Notes: generated from the letters alone by a model not told the origin. Counted from the first letter of the stretch, positions 1 to 11,702 are shown. The stretch is 64,000 bases of DNA from Mycolicibacterium rutilum (GCF_900108565.1 NZ_LT629971.1:3162001-3226000), one strand, 5' to 3'. Made by a program: numbers and translations.

Positions 1-1216
1 CGGTGAGGCACGCGGTGCGCAGCGCCGCCTCGGCGTTGTCGAGTGCGACGCCGCCGCGCTCCTGCTGGATCGCCTGCACGTACCGCGAGACCAGCACCGA
101 GTAGGCGGTGTTGTCGCCGGCCGCCAGCCCCATCGGGTCGTCGAGGTGTGGAGGGGCGCCGAGTTCGGCGAGTTCGTCGAGCTCGACGGCGATGGTGTTG
201 GTGGCGGGGCAGAACGACACCGGGGGGCTGGGCCGCGCGTCGGCGCAGTCGACCGGTTCGAACGTCAGCTCCGGCGGGTTCGCCGGCGCGAACACGATGT
301 CCATCGCGTCGACGATCGCCCGCACCGACGTCTCGGACACCTCCCAGTCGCCGCTCTCGTCGGCCTCCAGCAGCACGGGCAGGTCGCCGCGGCGCTGCCC
401 GATCTCGCGCATGTCGATCGTCGCGCAGGCCGCGATCCCGTCGGTGAAGCCGAACTGGAACGCCGAGAGGCGCTCGAAAGCCGACCCGTGTTCGTCGACG
501 CCGACTTCGGGGTCGTCCTCGTTGAGCAACGGATCGCGGAACGAGATGACAGCGGCGAGAACGTTGTTCAGGCCCTCACCGGTCGAAAGGGTGAACCGCG
601 GCGAGTTGTCCTCGGCGACCCAGCGCATGTACGCACCCGCCATGCAGTCGGCCTGCTGTTCGGCCACCAGCGTCGGGGTGTCCTCGTCGACCAGACCCGC
701 CTGGAACTGCACGGCATGGCCGTACTCGTGGGCGAGCACCATCGCCACGCCCATCTCCCCGTGGGCGCGCCGCAGGCTCGGCACCAGCTCGCCGCGGTCC
801 CAGCCGATGGTGTTGTCGTCGTGGCAGAAGCCCGCGTTCACCAGCCCGTAGGTGTCGGAGTCGCAGAAGCTGATGCTGTCGAACCCGTTTGCGTCCCAGG
901 AGTACAACGCCTCGACCGGGGTGAACTGGCCGTCGAACACGCCGCTGTAGGAACCCTCCCAGAACTCCTCGATGTCGCTGATCGCCTGGCGGGCCAGTTC
1001 GTCATCGTCGCCGCCGTCGGTGCCGGTCACCTCTCGGCTCGGTTCCCTGGCATCGGGCCGCAGGCCGGTCGGCCCGTCGGTGGCGGGCATCCCGGCCACC
1101 CGGAACGGGTCGGCGAAAATCGAAACCGGTTTGCCCGCAAGGGTCGTCGAACAGGCGGCGACCAGCGCCACCGAAATCGCCGCGAGGACGGTGCGCGCCA
1201 GGTGTCGTCGCCTCAT
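1..1216 (-). CDS. Secreted lipoprotein, putative neutral zinc metallopeptidase (3' end outside the window)
   Basis: The N-terminus is Met-Arg-Arg-Arg followed by a hydrophobic stretch and a Leu-Val-Ala-Ala-Cys lipobox near residue 22, so the protein should be exported and lipidated. About 150 residues in is the zincin motif HEYGH followed by AVQF, and a Glu-Gln-Gln-Ala-Asp-Cys segment downstream matches the third-ligand region of the neutral zinc metallopeptidase family (PF04228-like). The frame stays open to the window edge, so the C-terminus is missing. It is encoded just downstream of dinG on the same strand with a 20-base gap. The substrate is unknown. The family call rests on motif and layout read by eye. 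Confidence 0.85.
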   Translation of the reverse strand, partial: MRRRHLARTVLAAISVALVAACSTTLAGKPVSIFADPFRVAGMPATDGPTGLRPDAREPSREVTGTDGGDDDELARQAISDIEEFWEGSYSGVFDGQFTPVEALYSWDANGFDSISFCDSDTYGLVNAGFCHDDNTIGWDRGELVPSLRRAHGEMGVAMVLAHEYGHAVQFQAGLVDEDTPTLVAEQQADCMAGAYMRWVAEDNSPRFTLSTGEGLNNVLAAVISFRDPLLNEDDPEVGVDEHGSAFERLSAFQFGFTDGIAACATIDMREIGQRRGDLPVLLEADESGDWEVSETSVRAIVDAMDIVFAPANPPELTFEPVDCADARPSPPVSFCPATNTIAVELDELAELGAPPHLDDPMGLAAGDNTAYSVLVSRYVQAIQQERGGVALDNAEAALRTACLT

Positions 1217-1236
1217 GGACGCAGAATAGAAAACAA

Positions 1237-3282
1237 TCAACCCGCGCGGAGACGTTCGAGCGCCTCGCGGACCCGGGCCGGGTTCGTCGTTGCCCAGAAC
1301 GGCGGCAGCGACGCCCGCAGGAATCCGCTGTATCGGGCGGTGGCCATGCGCGAGTCGAGCACCGCGACCACCCCGCGGTCGTCGACGCTGCGCAGCAGCC
1401 GGCCCGCGCCCTGCGCCAGCAGCAGCGCGGCGTGGCTGGCGGCCACGGCCATGAACCCGTTGCCGCCCCGCGCGGCCACCGCACGCTGACGCGCGGTGAG
1501 CAACGGATCGTCGGGGCGCGGGAACGGGATCCGGTCGATCAGCACCAGCGACAGCGACGGGCCCGGCACGTCGACGCCCTGCCACAGCGACAGCGTGCCG
1601 AACAGCGACGTCTCCGGGTCGTCGGCGAACTGCCTGACCAGGGCCGAGGTGGTGTCCTCGCCCTGGCACAGCACCGGGGTGTCCAGCCGGTCGCGCATGA
1701 TCTCGCTGGCGGCCTTGGCCGCGCGCATCGACGAGAACAGCCCGAGCGTCCGGCCGCCGGCGGCGGTGATGAGTTCGGTGATCTCGTCGAGTTGCTCCGC
1801 CGATCCGGTACCGTCCCGCCCCGGCGGCGGCAGATGCGCCGCGACGTAGAGGATTCCGGACTTGGCGTGTTCGAACGGCGAGCCGACGTCGATGCCGCGC
1901 CAGCGCGCCTCGGTCAGCCCCCAGGCCGCGGCCATCGCGTCGAAATTGCCGCCGATCGTCAGCGTCGCCGAGGTCAGCACCGTGGTCGCGTGCTCGAACA
2001 GCCTGGTGCGCAACAGCCCTGACACCGACAGCGGTGCGACCCGCAGCAGCGTGCGCGTCGTCCCGCGGTTCTCCTCGCGGTCCAACCACACCACGTCGGT
2101 GCGGTCGGGGATCGCGGGCACGAAGGAGTCGAGGATGCGCGACGCGGTATCGCCGATGTCGGTCAGCGCGGTGACCGCCTCGGTGCGTGCCGAGGCCGCG
2201 GCCGGATCGTTGGGGGCGGTGTCGATCGCCGACCGCACCCGGTGCGCGGCGTCGCGGACGGCGGTCAGATAGGTCGCCAACTCGTCATCGAGGATGTCGA
2301 TGCGGCCGGGATCGGTGTCGTGGATCGCCGACGCCAGTGTCGCGGTCGCCGCCTCGAGGCGCTGCGCGAGTTCGTCGTCGACCAACCGCGCGGAGCGACG
2401 GTGCGCCACGGACATCGATGTCGCGGACAACTCGCCGGTCGCCACCGACGTCACCCGGTCGACGAGTTCGTGCGCCTCGTCGACGACGAGCAGCCGGTGC
2501 TCGGGCAGCACGGCCGCGTCGGAGATGGCGTCGATGGCCAGCAACGCGTGATTGGTGACGACGACGTCGGCGTGGCCGGCCTTCTCGCGTGCCTTCTCCG
2601 CGAAACAGTCGGCGCCGTAGGGGCAGCGCGCCACGCCGATGCACTCGCGCGCCGACACGCTGACCTGGGACCAGGACCGGTCCGGCACCCCAGGCGTCAG
2701 CTCATCACGGTCACCGGTGTCGGTGTCCGACGACCAGGCGATCAGCCGCTGCACGTCGCGGCCGAGCGCGCTGGACGCCACCGGGTTGAACAGCTCCTCC
2801 TGCGGACGGTCGTCGGGCTCTGATGTCGCTCCGTTGTGAATCTTGTTCAGGCACAGGTAGTTTCCGCGTCCCTTCAGCAGCGCGAACTCCGGTGCGCGGG
2901 ACAGCGCGTCGGTCAGGGCTTCCGCGAGCCGGGGTAGGTCACGGTCGACGAGTTGGCGTTGCAGCGCGATCGTCGCGGTGGACACCACGACAGGTTCCTC
3001 GGCGGCGACGGCGCGCGCGATCGCCGGCACCAGGTAGGCGAGCGACTTGCCGGTGCCGGTGCCGGCCTGCACCGCCAGGTGCTCACCGCTGTCAAAGGCG
3101 TGCGCGACGGCTTCGGCCATCTCGATCTGCCCGCTGCGTTCGCTGCCACCCAGGGCCGTGACCGCCGTGGCCAGCAGCTCGGTGACTTCAGGAGTGTCCG
3201 ACGTGGTGCCCCCTACGCGCCGGGCGGGATCAACCGCGTCGGGATCGCCGGTTCGCCGCGCGACAACGCCAGCCCGTCCCAC
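1237..3282 (-). CDS. dinG: DinG-family ATP-dependent DNA helicase
   Basis: Superfamily 2, XPD/DinG-type helicase of DNA repair. Visible are the Q-motif region (GQIEMAEAVAHAF), Walker A (QAGTGTGKS), the DEAH box (VVDEAHEL) and the C-terminal motif VI region (QGAGRLLRS). Cysteines between motifs I and II (ECIGVARCPYGADC) suggest the iron-sulfur cluster domain of this family. The sequence closely matches M. tuberculosis DinG (Rv1329c), and the neighbours agree. The start is uncertain: no ATG, GTG or TTG lies in frame between GTG 3282, which overlaps pncB by 70 bases, and ATG 3120, which would cut into the Q motif. I chose 3282 (681 residues) because it keeps the conserved N-terminus. Confidence 0.93.
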   Translation of the reverse strand: MGRAGVVARRTGDPDAVDPARRVGGTTSDTPEVTELLATAVTALGGSERSGQIEMAEAVAHAFDSGEHLAVQAGTGTGKSLAYLVPAIARAVAAEEPVVVSTATIALQRQLVDRDLPRLAEALTDALSRAPEFALLKGRGNYLCLNKIHNGATSEPDDRPQEELFNPVASSALGRDVQRLIAWSSDTDTGDRDELTPGVPDRSWSQVSVSARECIGVARCPYGADCFAEKAREKAGHADVVVTNHALLAIDAISDAAVLPEHRLLVVDEAHELVDRVTSVATGELSATSMSVAHRRSARLVDDELAQRLEAATATLASAIHDTDPGRIDILDDELATYLTAVRDAAHRVRSAIDTAPNDPAAASARTEAVTALTDIGDTASRILDSFVPAIPDRTDVVWLDREENRGTTRTLLRVAPLSVSGLLRTRLFEHATTVLTSATLTIGGNFDAMAAAWGLTEARWRGIDVGSPFEHAKSGILYVAAHLPPPGRDGTGSAEQLDEITELITAAGGRTLGLFSSMRAAKAASEIMRDRLDTPVLCQGEDTTSALVRQFADDPETSLFGTLSLWQGVDVPGPSLSLVLIDRIPFPRPDDPLLTARQRAVAARGGNGFMAVAASHAALLLAQGAGRLLRSVDDRGVVAVLDSRMATARYSGFLRASLPPFWATTNPARVREALERLRAG

Positions 3283-4520
3283 GGCAAGCTCTTCAGGCCG
3301 TCGGCGACGCGCGTGCGCGCGGCGGCGAAGTCCAGGTCGTCGACGGGTTCGCCGCCCGCGACGAGCGGCACCGTCAGCACCCGCGCGTGCAGCCCGGCGG
3401 GCGTCTCGGGTCTGCGGCCGTGCGGATGCACGACCTCTTCGACGATCGTGCCGGTCGGTTTGGCCAGTCGCAGCGCCTCTTTGCGGCCGCCGTGGGACTG
3501 CTTGCGGGTGCTGCGCTTCTCGACGGGGATGCCATCGACCTCGGCCAGCTTGTAGACCATGCCGGCCGTCGGTGCGCCCGACCCGGTGACCAGTGACGTG
3601 CCGACCCCGAAGCTGTCGACGGGTTCGGCGCGCAGCGAGGCGATCGCGAACTCGTCGAGGTCGCCGGACACCACGATCTGGGTCTCGGTGGCGCCGAGGC
3701 TGTCGAGTTGGGCGCGGACCTGACGGGCGAGCACGCCCAGGTCGCCGGAGTCGATGCGCACCGCGCCCAACCGGGGTCCCGCCACCTCGACGGCCGCCGC
3801 GACGCCGGCGGTGATGTCGTAAGTGTCGACCAGCAGTGTGGTGTCGACGCCGAGCGCGTCGACCTGCGCGCGGAACGCCGCCCGCTCGTCGGGTCCGTCG
3901 GCAGTGGTGTGCAGCAGGGTGAACGCGTGCGCGCTGGTGCCCAGCGCGGGCACCCCGTAGCGGCGTTGCGCCTCCAGATTCGACGACCCGGAGAACCCGG
4001 CGAGGTAGGCGGCCCGCGCGGCGGCGACCGCGGCCCGTTCGTGCGTGCGGCGCGAACCCATCTCGATCAGCGGCCGGTCCTCGGCGGCGCTGACCATGCG
4101 CGCGGCGGCCGAGGCGATCGCGGTGTCGTGGTTGAAGATCGACAGCGCGAGGGTCTCCAGGATGACGCACTCGCCGAATGTGCCGTGCACCGACAGCACC
4201 GGGGAGCCGGGGAAGTACAGCTCGCCCTCGGCGTAGCCGTCGATGTCGCCGGTGAACCGGTAGTCGGCCAGATACGCCAGCGTCTCGCGGTCCAGGAAAT
4301 CCGCCAGCGCGGACAGCGCGTCGTCATCGAATACGAACCGCGCCAACGCATCCACGAATCGCTTCGTGCCCGCCACCACGCCGTAGCGCCGCCCTTCCGG
4401 CAGCCGGCGGCCGAACAGCTCGAACGTGGTGCGGCGGTGTGCGGTGCCGTCGCGCAGCGCGGCTGCGAGCATCGTCAGCTCATACTTGTCGGTGTGTAGA
4501 GCAGAGGATGCGCCGGTCAC
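3213..4520 (-). CDS. pncB: Nicotinate phosphoribosyltransferase
   Basis: Converts nicotinate and PRPP to nicotinate mononucleotide in the Preiss-Handler salvage route to NAD, in the cytosol. The N-terminal TDKYELTML and [12 protein letters not shown] segments, VRIDSGDL and the [12 protein letters not shown] region are typical of the family. At 435 residues it is the usual length and corresponds to M. tuberculosis pncB1 (Rv1330c). The GTG start was chosen because translation begins [18 protein letters not shown] as in homologues; longer readings enter sequence antisense to clpS and the DUF2017 gene. It lies upstream of dinG on the same strand and divergent from clpS across 54 bases. Confidence 0.95.
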   Translation of the reverse strand: MTGASSALHTDKYELTMLAAALRDGTAHRRTTFELFGRRLPEGRRYGVVAGTKRFVDALARFVFDDDALSALADFLDRETLAYLADYRFTGDIDGYAEGELYFPGSPVLSVHGTFGECVILETLALSIFNHDTAIASAAARMVSAAEDRPLIEMGSRRTHERAAVAAARAAYLAGFSGSSNLEAQRRYGVPALGTSAHAFTLLHTTADGPDERAAFRAQVDALGVDTTLLVDTYDITAGVAAAVEVAGPRLGAVRIDSGDLGVLARQVRAQLDSLGATETQIVVSGDLDEFAIASLRAEPVDSFGVGTSLVTGSGAPTAGMVYKLAEVDGIPVEKRSTRKQSHGGRKEALRLAKPTGTIVEEVVHPHGRRPETPAGLHARVLTVPLVAGGEPVDDLDFAAARTRVADGLKSLPWDGLALSRGEPAIPTRLIPPGA

Positions 4521-4561
4521 ACCGCCACCGTAGTAGCTCAGAGCCGGGATTCGGCGTTGGC

Positions 4562-4567
4562 TATCCT
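4562..4567 (+). promoter_or_regulatory. Probable -10 element of a leaderless clpS promoter
   Basis: The hexamer TATCCT ends exactly 7 bases before the ATG of clpS. In mycobacteria that spacing puts the transcription start on the A of the start codon, so the mRNA would be leaderless. No Shine-Dalgarno sequence precedes the ATG, which agrees. This is an inference from spacing alone. Confidence 0.5.
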
Positions 4568-4574
4568 GAACGAC

Positions 4575-4889
4575 ATGGTTACGCCGGCGAAGGCTAAACC
4601 GGGGACCCGCGAGGAGCGGGACGTCAAGTCCGTCCAGCGCGAGGACGCGGCCACCGACACCCCGTGGGTGACCATCGTGTGGGACGACCCGGTCAATCTG
4701 ATGACCTACGTGACCTACGTGTTCCAGAAGCTGTTCGGTTACAGCGAGCCGCACGCCACCAAGCTCATGCTGCAGGTCCACAACGAGGGCAAGGCGGTGG
4801 TCTCGGCGGGTAGCCGCGAGTCGATGGAGGTCGACGTGTCCAAGCTCCACGCCGCCGGGCTGTGGGCCACCATGCAGCAGGACCGCTGA
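4575..4889 (+). CDS. clpS: ClpS adaptor of the Clp protease
   Basis: Adaptor that hands N-degron substrates to the ClpC/ClpP protease. The core [31 protein letters not shown], followed by a [17 protein letters not shown] stretch, is the signature of actinobacterial ClpS and almost identical to M. tuberculosis Rv1331. The ATG gives 104 residues with the usual disordered N-terminal tail; an upstream TTG at 4557 would add six residues but lies inside the promoter. The DUF2017 gene follows after 7 bases and is probably cotranscribed. Confidence 0.95.
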   Translation: MVTPAKAKPGTREERDVKSVQREDAATDTPWVTIVWDDPVNLMTYVTYVFQKLFGYSEPHATKLMLQVHNEGKAVVSAGSRESMEVDVSKLHAAGLWATMQQDR

Positions 4890-4896
4890 CAGACAC

Positions 4897-5481
4897 GTGC
4901 GTAAATGGAAACGGGTCGAAACCGCTGACGGCCCGCGCTTTCGATCGGCCGTCGCCGCGCACGAGGCCGCGTTGCTGCAGAGCCTCGCCCAGTCGCTGAT
5001 CGGGATGCTCGAGGAGCGTGAATCCTCCGCGCCCGCAGACGAACTCCAGGCGATCACCGGCATGCGCACCGGGAACTCGATCCCGCCGGAAGACGAGACG
5101 ATGAAGCGCCTGCTGCCGAACTTCTTCCGGCCGCAGACCGAACACCCGGCGGGCTCGACCGCCGCCGAGAGTCTCAACGGCGCGCTGCGCAGCCTGCACG
5201 AGCCGACCATCATCAACGCGAAACGTGAAGCCGCGCAGAGGGTTCTGGACACTGTGCCGCGTGACGGCGGCAAGTTCGAATTGTCCGAGGACGACGCGCA
5301 CGCGTGGGCGGCGGCGGTCAACGACATGCGACTGGCGTTGGGCACCATGCTCGGCATCTCGACCGAGGCTCCCGACGAGCTGCCCGCCGACCATCCGATG
5401 GCGGGCCACCTCGACGTCTACCACTGGCTGACCGTGCTGCAGGAGTACCTGGTGCTGGGACTGATGAGGAAGAACCGATGA
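4897..5481 (+). CDS. DUF2017-family conserved hypothetical protein (Rv1332 type)
   Basis: A 194-residue soluble protein starting at GTG. It has no signal peptide or membrane segment and is rich in charged residues, with an all-helical look. It matches the mycobacterial family DUF2017, always found between clpS and the DmpA-like peptidase (Rv1332 in M. tuberculosis). No catalytic motif is visible. Its stop codon overlaps the next start (ATGA), and with only 7 bases after clpS the three genes look like one operon. The conserved link to clpS hints at a role in proteolysis, but that is inference from position only. Confidence 0.88.
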   Translation: MRKWKRVETADGPRFRSAVAAHEAALLQSLAQSLIGMLEERESSAPADELQAITGMRTGNSIPPEDETMKRLLPNFFRPQTEHPAGSTAAESLNGALRSLHEPTIINAKREAAQRVLDTVPRDGGKFELSEDDAHAWAAAVNDMRLALGTMLGISTEAPDELPADHPMAGHLDVYHWLTVLQEYLVLGLMRKNR

Positions 5482-6497
5482 GCTCCATCACCGACGTGGC
5501 CGGCATCCGCGTCGGACAGCACCACCGACTCGACGCCGACGTCACGCTCGGGTCGGGCTGGGCCAGCGGCACCACCGTCGTCCTGACGCCGCCCGGCACC
5601 GTCGGCGCCGTCGACGGCAGGGGAGGGGCGCCGGGCACCCGCGAGACCGATCTGCTCGACCCCGCCAACTCGGTGCAGCACGTCGACGCGGTGATGCTGA
5701 CCGGCGGCAGCGCCTTCGGGCTGGCCGCCGCCGACGGAGTCATGCGCTTCCTCGAGGAACAGGGCCGCGGGGTGGCGCTGGACGGCGGGGTGGTGCCCAT
5801 CGTGCCGTCGGCGGTCATCTTCGACCTGCCGGTCGGCGGTTGGCAGTGCCGGCCGACCGCGGAGTTCGGCTACGCCGCCGCTGCGAGCGCGGGCACCGAC
5901 GTGGCCCTCGGCACCGTCGGTGCCGGCACCGGCGCGCGGGCCGGTGTGCTCAAGGGCGGGGTCGGGACCGCGTCGGTGCAGCTGGATTCCGGCGTCACGG
6001 TCGGCGCGCTGGTGATCGTCAACTCGGCCGGTGAGATCGCCGACACCGCGACCGGCCTGCCGTGGTCGGCCGATCAGATCGCGGAGTTCGGTCTGACGCG
6101 CCCGCCTGCCGATCAGATCGCCGCGTTCGCCGGCCGGCACCTCGAGTACAGCCCGCTCAACACCACGATCGCCGTCGTGGCCACCGACGCCGCGCTGAGC
6201 GCCGCCGGCTGCAAACGGGTCGCCGTGGCCGCCCACGACGGGTTGGCGCGCACCATCCGGCCCTGCCACACGCCGATCGACGGCGACACCGTGTTCGCGC
6301 TGGCCACCGGCGCGGTCGAGGTGCCGCCGGAGCCGACCACGCCGGCGTCGATGTCGCCGGAGGTGCCGCTGATCACGCAGGTCGGCGCGGCCGCGGCGGA
6401 CTGCCTGGCCCGCGCGGTGTTGGTCGGGGTGCTGGCCGCCGAGTCGGTGGCAGGAATACCGACGTACCGGGACCTGTTGCCCGGAGCGTTCGAGTAA
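5478..6497 (+). CDS. DmpA/P1-family N-terminal nucleophile aminopeptidase (peptidase family S58)
   Basis: Matches the DmpA/ornithine-acetyltransferase-fold family, whose members cleave themselves into two chains and use the freed N-terminal Ser or Thr as nucleophile. The N-terminus ITDVAGIRVGQHH and the glycine-rich TGGSAFGLAAADGVM segment are diagnostic. The likely self-cleavage point is the PLNTT segment near residue 230, where an Asn-Thr bond would release a Thr nucleophile; this is by analogy. At 339 residues it equals its M. tuberculosis counterpart Rv1333. The ATG overlaps the preceding stop by 4 bases, showing translational coupling. The substrate is unknown. Confidence 0.88.
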   Translation: MSSITDVAGIRVGQHHRLDADVTLGSGWASGTTVVLTPPGTVGAVDGRGGAPGTRETDLLDPANSVQHVDAVMLTGGSAFGLAAADGVMRFLEEQGRGVALDGGVVPIVPSAVIFDLPVGGWQCRPTAEFGYAAAASAGTDVALGTVGAGTGARAGVLKGGVGTASVQLDSGVTVGALVIVNSAGEIADTATGLPWSADQIAEFGLTRPPADQIAAFAGRHLEYSPLNTTIAVVATDAALSAAGCKRVAVAAHDGLARTIRPCHTPIDGDTVFALATGAVEVPPEPTTPASMSPEVPLITQVGAAAADCLARAVLVGVLAAESVAGIPTYRDLLPGAFE

Positions 6498-6574
6498 CCG
6501 CGAAACTGCATCCACGCAGCCGTTTACTCGATATTTCGCTGCTGGAATACAGTTTCGGGCAGAAAGGGGTAACT

Positions 6575-6988
6575 GTGTTGGTCATCCGGGCGGATCTGGT
6601 CGAGGCGATGGTCGCGCACGCACGCGCCGACCATCCCGACGAGGCGTGCGGGGTGATCGCCGGGCCGGAGGGCTCCGACCGTCCCGAGCGCTTCATCGCG
6701 ATGACCAACGCCGAGCGGTCGCCGACCTTCTACCGGTTCGACTCCGGCGAGCAACTGAAGGTGTGGCGGTCGATGGACGACGCCGACGAGGTGCCCGTCG
6801 TCATCTACCACTCGCACACCGCGACCGAGGCCTACCCCAGCCGCACCGACATTTCCCTGGCCCAAGAACCCGACGCCCACTACGTGCTGGTGTCGACCCG
6901 CGACCCCGACGAACACGAACTGCAGAGCTACCGCATCGTCGACGGCGTCGTCACCGAGGAACCCGTCAAGATCGTCGAGCAGTACTAG
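6575..6988 (+). CDS. mec: Mec, JAMM-type metallo-carboxypeptidase that releases cysteine from CysO
   Basis: Zinc peptidase that hydrolyses the CysO-cysteine adduct in the CysM/CysO cysteine pathway. The JAMM motif is complete: Glu23, His79-x-His81, then Ser89 and Asp92 with the exact spacing HxH-x7-S-x2-D. At 137 residues it equals M. tuberculosis Mec (Rv1334). GTG 6575 is the only start that follows a good ribosome site (AGAAAGGGG); longer readings run into the peptidase gene in another frame. It sits 5' of cysO and cysM, the other two components of the pathway, and is probably cotranscribed with them. Confidence 0.95.
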   Translation: MLVIRADLVEAMVAHARADHPDEACGVIAGPEGSDRPERFIAMTNAERSPTFYRFDSGEQLKVWRSMDDADEVPVVIYHSHTATEAYPSRTDISLAQEPDAHYVLVSTRDPDEHELQSYRIVDGVVTEEPVKIVEQY

Positions 6989-7002
6989 AAAGGCTTCATC
7001 CG

Positions 7003-8928
<1,926 letters not shown>

Positions 8929-8932
<4 letters not shown>

Positions 8933-9753
8933 CGTCGCCGGAGGCCCCGGTCGGGATCTTCGATTCCGGCGTCGGCGGGTTGACCGTCGCCCGCGCGATC
9001 ATCGACCAACTGCCCGACGAGAACATCGTCTACGTCGGGGACACCGGCAACGGCCCGTACGGTCCGCTGACCATCCCCGAGATCCGCGCGCACGCGCTGG
9101 CGATTGGTGACGATCTGGTCAGCCGGGGCGTGAAAGCGCTTGTGATCGCGTGCAATACGGCGTCGTCGGCGTGCCTGCGCGATGCGCGCGAACGGTACTC
9201 GCCGGTGCCCGTCGTCGAGGTGATCCTGCCCGCGGTGCGCCGCGCGGTGGCGACCACCCGCACCGGGCGCATCGGCGTCATCGGCACCTCGGCGACCATC
9301 GCGTCGGGCGCCTACCAGGACGCGTTCGCCGCGGCGCGTGACACCGAGGTCATCGGCGTGGCCTGCCCCCGGTTCGTCGACTTCGTCGAACGCGGAGTGA
9401 CCAGCGGGCGCCAGGTGCTCGGGTTGGCCGAGGGCTACCTCGAACCGCTGCAGCGCGCCGAGGTCGACACCGTGGTGCTGGGCTGCACCCACTACCCGAT
9501 GCTGTCGGGGCTGATCCAGTTGGCGCTGGGGGAGAACGTGACGTTGGTGTCCAGCGCCGAGGAGACCGCCAAGGATCTCCTGCGTGTGCTGACCGAATTG
9601 GATTTGCTGCGACCCCACGGCGGTGCGCCCGCTCAGCGCGTGTTCGAGGCGACCGGCGACCCCGAGGCGTTTACCGCGCTCGCCGCGCGCTTCCTCGGCC
9701 CCACGCTCGACGGCGTCCGCCCTGTTCAACATCACTCCGGCGCCGCAAGATGA
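8929..9753 (+). CDS. murI: Glutamate racemase
   Basis: Makes D-glutamate for peptidoglycan. The two catalytic cysteines are Cys75 in IACNTASS and Cys186 in LGCTHYP, and the N-terminal [12 protein letters not shown] and [11 protein letters not shown] motifs are intact. At 274 residues it has the usual length and matches M. tuberculosis MurI (Rv1338). The GTG start overlaps the rhomboid stop (GTGA); longer frames upstream are antisense or out-of-frame to the rhomboid gene. Confidence 0.96.
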
Positions 9754-9811
9754 TTTCCGTCGCGCAAACCGGCGATGTTTTCGTCACGGGGTTATCGGGC
9801 ATGGCAAGCTA

Positions 9812-10588
9812 GTGGGCGTGCGAATCACCGTGCTCGGTTGCTCCGGCAGTGTTGTCGGGCCTGATTCGCCGGCGTCCGGATATCTCGTGTCGGCCCCCGA
9901 CACCCCGCCGTTGGTGCTCGATTTCGGCGGTGGTGTGCTCGGCGCGCTGCAGCGCCACGCCGACCCCAACGAGGTCCACGTCCTGCTGTCGCATCTGCAC
10001 GCCGACCACTGCCTCGATCTGCCCGGTCTGTTCGTGTGGCGGCGCTACCACCCGTCGCCGGCCCAGCAGCGCGGCGTGATGTACGGCCCGGCGAACACCT
10101 GGGCACGGCTGGGGGCGGCGTCCTCACCCGAGGGCGGCGAGATCGACGACTTCTCCGACATCTTCGAGATCCGCCACTGGGTCGACGGTGAGACCGTCAC
10201 GATCGGCTCGCTGACCGTGACGCCCAAGCTTGTTTGCCACCCGACCGAGTCCTACGGCATGCGGATCACCGATCCCGACGGCGCCACGCTGGTCTACAGC
10301 GGCGACACCGGATACTGCGATCAGCTGATCGACCTGGCCCGCGGGGCGGACGTCTTCCTGTGCGAGGCGTCGTGGACGCATTCACCGGAGCGGCCGCCGA
10401 AGCTGCACCTGTCCGGCACCGAGGCCGGACGCGCGGCCGCCGAGGCCGGCGTCGGGGAACTGCTGTTGACCCACATCCCGCCGTGGACGTCGCGCGAGGA
10501 CGTCATCAGCGAGGCCAAGGCCGAGTTCGACGGGCCCGTGCACGCCGTGGTGTGCAACGAGACGTTCGAGGTCACGCGGGCCGCGTAA
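9812..10588 (+). CDS. Metallo-beta-lactamase-fold phosphodiesterase (Rv1339 type)
   Basis: The sequence starts RITVLGCSGSVVGPDSPASGYL and carries the metal-binding HLHADHCLD motif, a later CHPTESYG His, YSGDTGYC and LLTHIPPW, all as in the beta-lactamase fold. The M. tuberculosis orthologue Rv1339 has been described as an atypical cyclic-AMP phosphodiesterase, so a role in cyclic nucleotide turnover is likely. Two GTG codons (9812, 9818) can start the conserved N-terminus; I took the first (258 residues). An upstream extension with no start codon of its own still resembles the annotated Rv1339 N-terminus. Confidence 0.88.
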   Translation: MGVRITVLGCSGSVVGPDSPASGYLVSAPDTPPLVLDFGGGVLGALQRHADPNEVHVLLSHLHADHCLDLPGLFVWRRYHPSPAQQRGVMYGPANTWARLGAASSPEGGEIDDFSDIFEIRHWVDGETVTIGSLTVTPKLVCHPTESYGMRITDPDGATLVYSGDTGYCDQLIDLARGADVFLCEASWTHSPERPPKLHLSGTEAGRAAAEAGVGELLLTHIPPWTSREDVISEAKAEFDGPVHAVVCNETFEVTRAA

Positions 10589-10635
10589 GGCCAGCAGCCG
10601 GACATCCCGTCGGAGCGAGCCGATAGGGTTGGGCC

Positions 10636-11418
10636 GTGTCCGCAAGAGAAGACGGTCGCTCCGACGACGAACTGAGGCCGGTCCGCATCACCCGCGGATT
10701 CACCACGCACCCGGCAGGGTCGGTGCTGGTGGAGTTCGGCCAGACCCGTGTCATGTGCACGGCCAGCGTCAACGAGGGCGTGCCGCGCTGGCGCAAGGGT
10801 TCGGGGCAGGGCTGGCTGACCGCGGAGTACGCGATGTTGCCGGCCGCCACCCACGAGCGCTCCGATCGCGAGTCGGTCAAGGGCCGCGTCGGCGGCCGCA
10901 CGCAGGAGATCAGCCGGCTGGTCGGCCGCTCTCTGCGGGCGTGTATCGACCTCGGCGCGCTGGGGGAGAACACGATCGCGATCGACTGCGATGTCCTGCA
11001 GGCCGACGGCGGAACACGCACGGCCGCGATCACCGGCGCCTACGTGGCGCTCGCCGACGCGGTGACCTACCTCGCCGCGGCGGGCAAGCTGTCCGATCCG
11101 CGGCCGTTGTCGTGTGCGATCGCGGCGGTGAGCGTCGGCGTCGTCGACGGCCGCATCCGCGTCGACCTGCCCTATACCGAGGACTCGCGAGCCGAGGTCG
11201 ACATGAACGTCGTCGCCACCGACACCGGCACGCTCGTCGAGATCCAGGGCACCGGCGAAGGCGCGACATTCCCGCGTTCGACGCTGGACAAGATGCTCGA
11301 CGCCGCGATGGCGGCCTGCGAGCAGATCTTCGAAATCCAACGCACCGCACTGGAATTGCCGTATCCGGGTGTGCTGCCCGAACCGGCTACCCCGCCGAAG
11401 AAGGCGTTCGGCAGCTAA
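10636..11418 (+). CDS. rph: Ribonuclease PH
   Basis: Phosphorolytic 3'-5' exoribonuclease that trims tRNA 3' ends. The [25 protein letters not shown]-terminus, the [10 protein letters not shown] segment and [14 protein letters not shown] are hallmark sequences. Length 260 residues; it corresponds to M. tuberculosis RphA (Rv1340). The GTG is preceded by TAGGGT with a 6-base gap, consistent with a leaderless promoter. In M. tuberculosis rdgB follows directly; here an xre-map pair intervenes, and the rph stop overlaps the convergent xre gene by 4 bases. Confidence 0.96.
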   Translation: MSAREDGRSDDELRPVRITRGFTTHPAGSVLVEFGQTRVMCTASVNEGVPRWRKGSGQGWLTAEYAMLPAATHERSDRESVKGRVGGRTQEISRLVGRSLRACIDLGALGENTIAIDCDVLQADGGTRTAAITGAYVALADAVTYLAAAGKLSDPRPLSCAIAAVSVGVVDGRIRVDLPYTEDSRAEVDMNVVATDTGTLVEIQGTGEGATFPRSTLDKMLDAAMAACEQIFEIQRTALELPYPGVLPEPATPPKKAFGS

Positions 11419-11681
11419 CCGGTGTCCTGAAGATCCAGCTCCGGGAGGCACAGCCGGGCCAGCTCGTCGAGCGGGATCTCCAGCACCGCGGCCAACGCGG
11501 CCACGGTCGTGAACGCCGGGGTCGCCAGGCGCCCGGTCTCGATCTTGCGCAGGGTCTCCGGCGAGATCGACGCGGCATGGGCGACCTCGGTCGGCTTGCG
11601 CTCACCCCGGGCCTCTCGCAGGTAAGCGCCCAGGCGTTTGCCCACCGCACGCTGCTGCGGGGTCAGGGGTGATCGCACCAT
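11415..11681 (-). CDS. XRE-family helix-turn-helix transcription regulator
   Basis: An 88-residue DNA-binding protein consisting almost entirely of one HTH domain: [35 protein letters not shown] is the classical Cro/C1 fold, with a short C-terminal helix. The start is the ATG at 11681: a TATCCT -10 hexamer lies 7 bases upstream, so the mRNA is probably leaderless, whereas the longer GTG start at 11723 would place one palindromic operator inside the gene. It is divergent from the map gene, and palindromes in between are likely its binding sites. The pair is absent at this position in M. tuberculosis. Confidence 0.88.
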   Translation of the reverse strand: MVRSPLTPQQRAVGKRLGAYLREARGERKPTEVAHAASISPETLRKIETGRLATPAFTTVAALAAVLEIPLDELARLCLPELDLQDTG

Positions 11682-11702
11682 GGGGGAAAGGATACGGCAG
11701 CG

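Noticed and set aside
1237..4170. 977-residue minus-strand open frame
   Set aside because: Only the part up to about 3282 is DinG; the rest is an Arg-rich out-of-frame reading of pncB.
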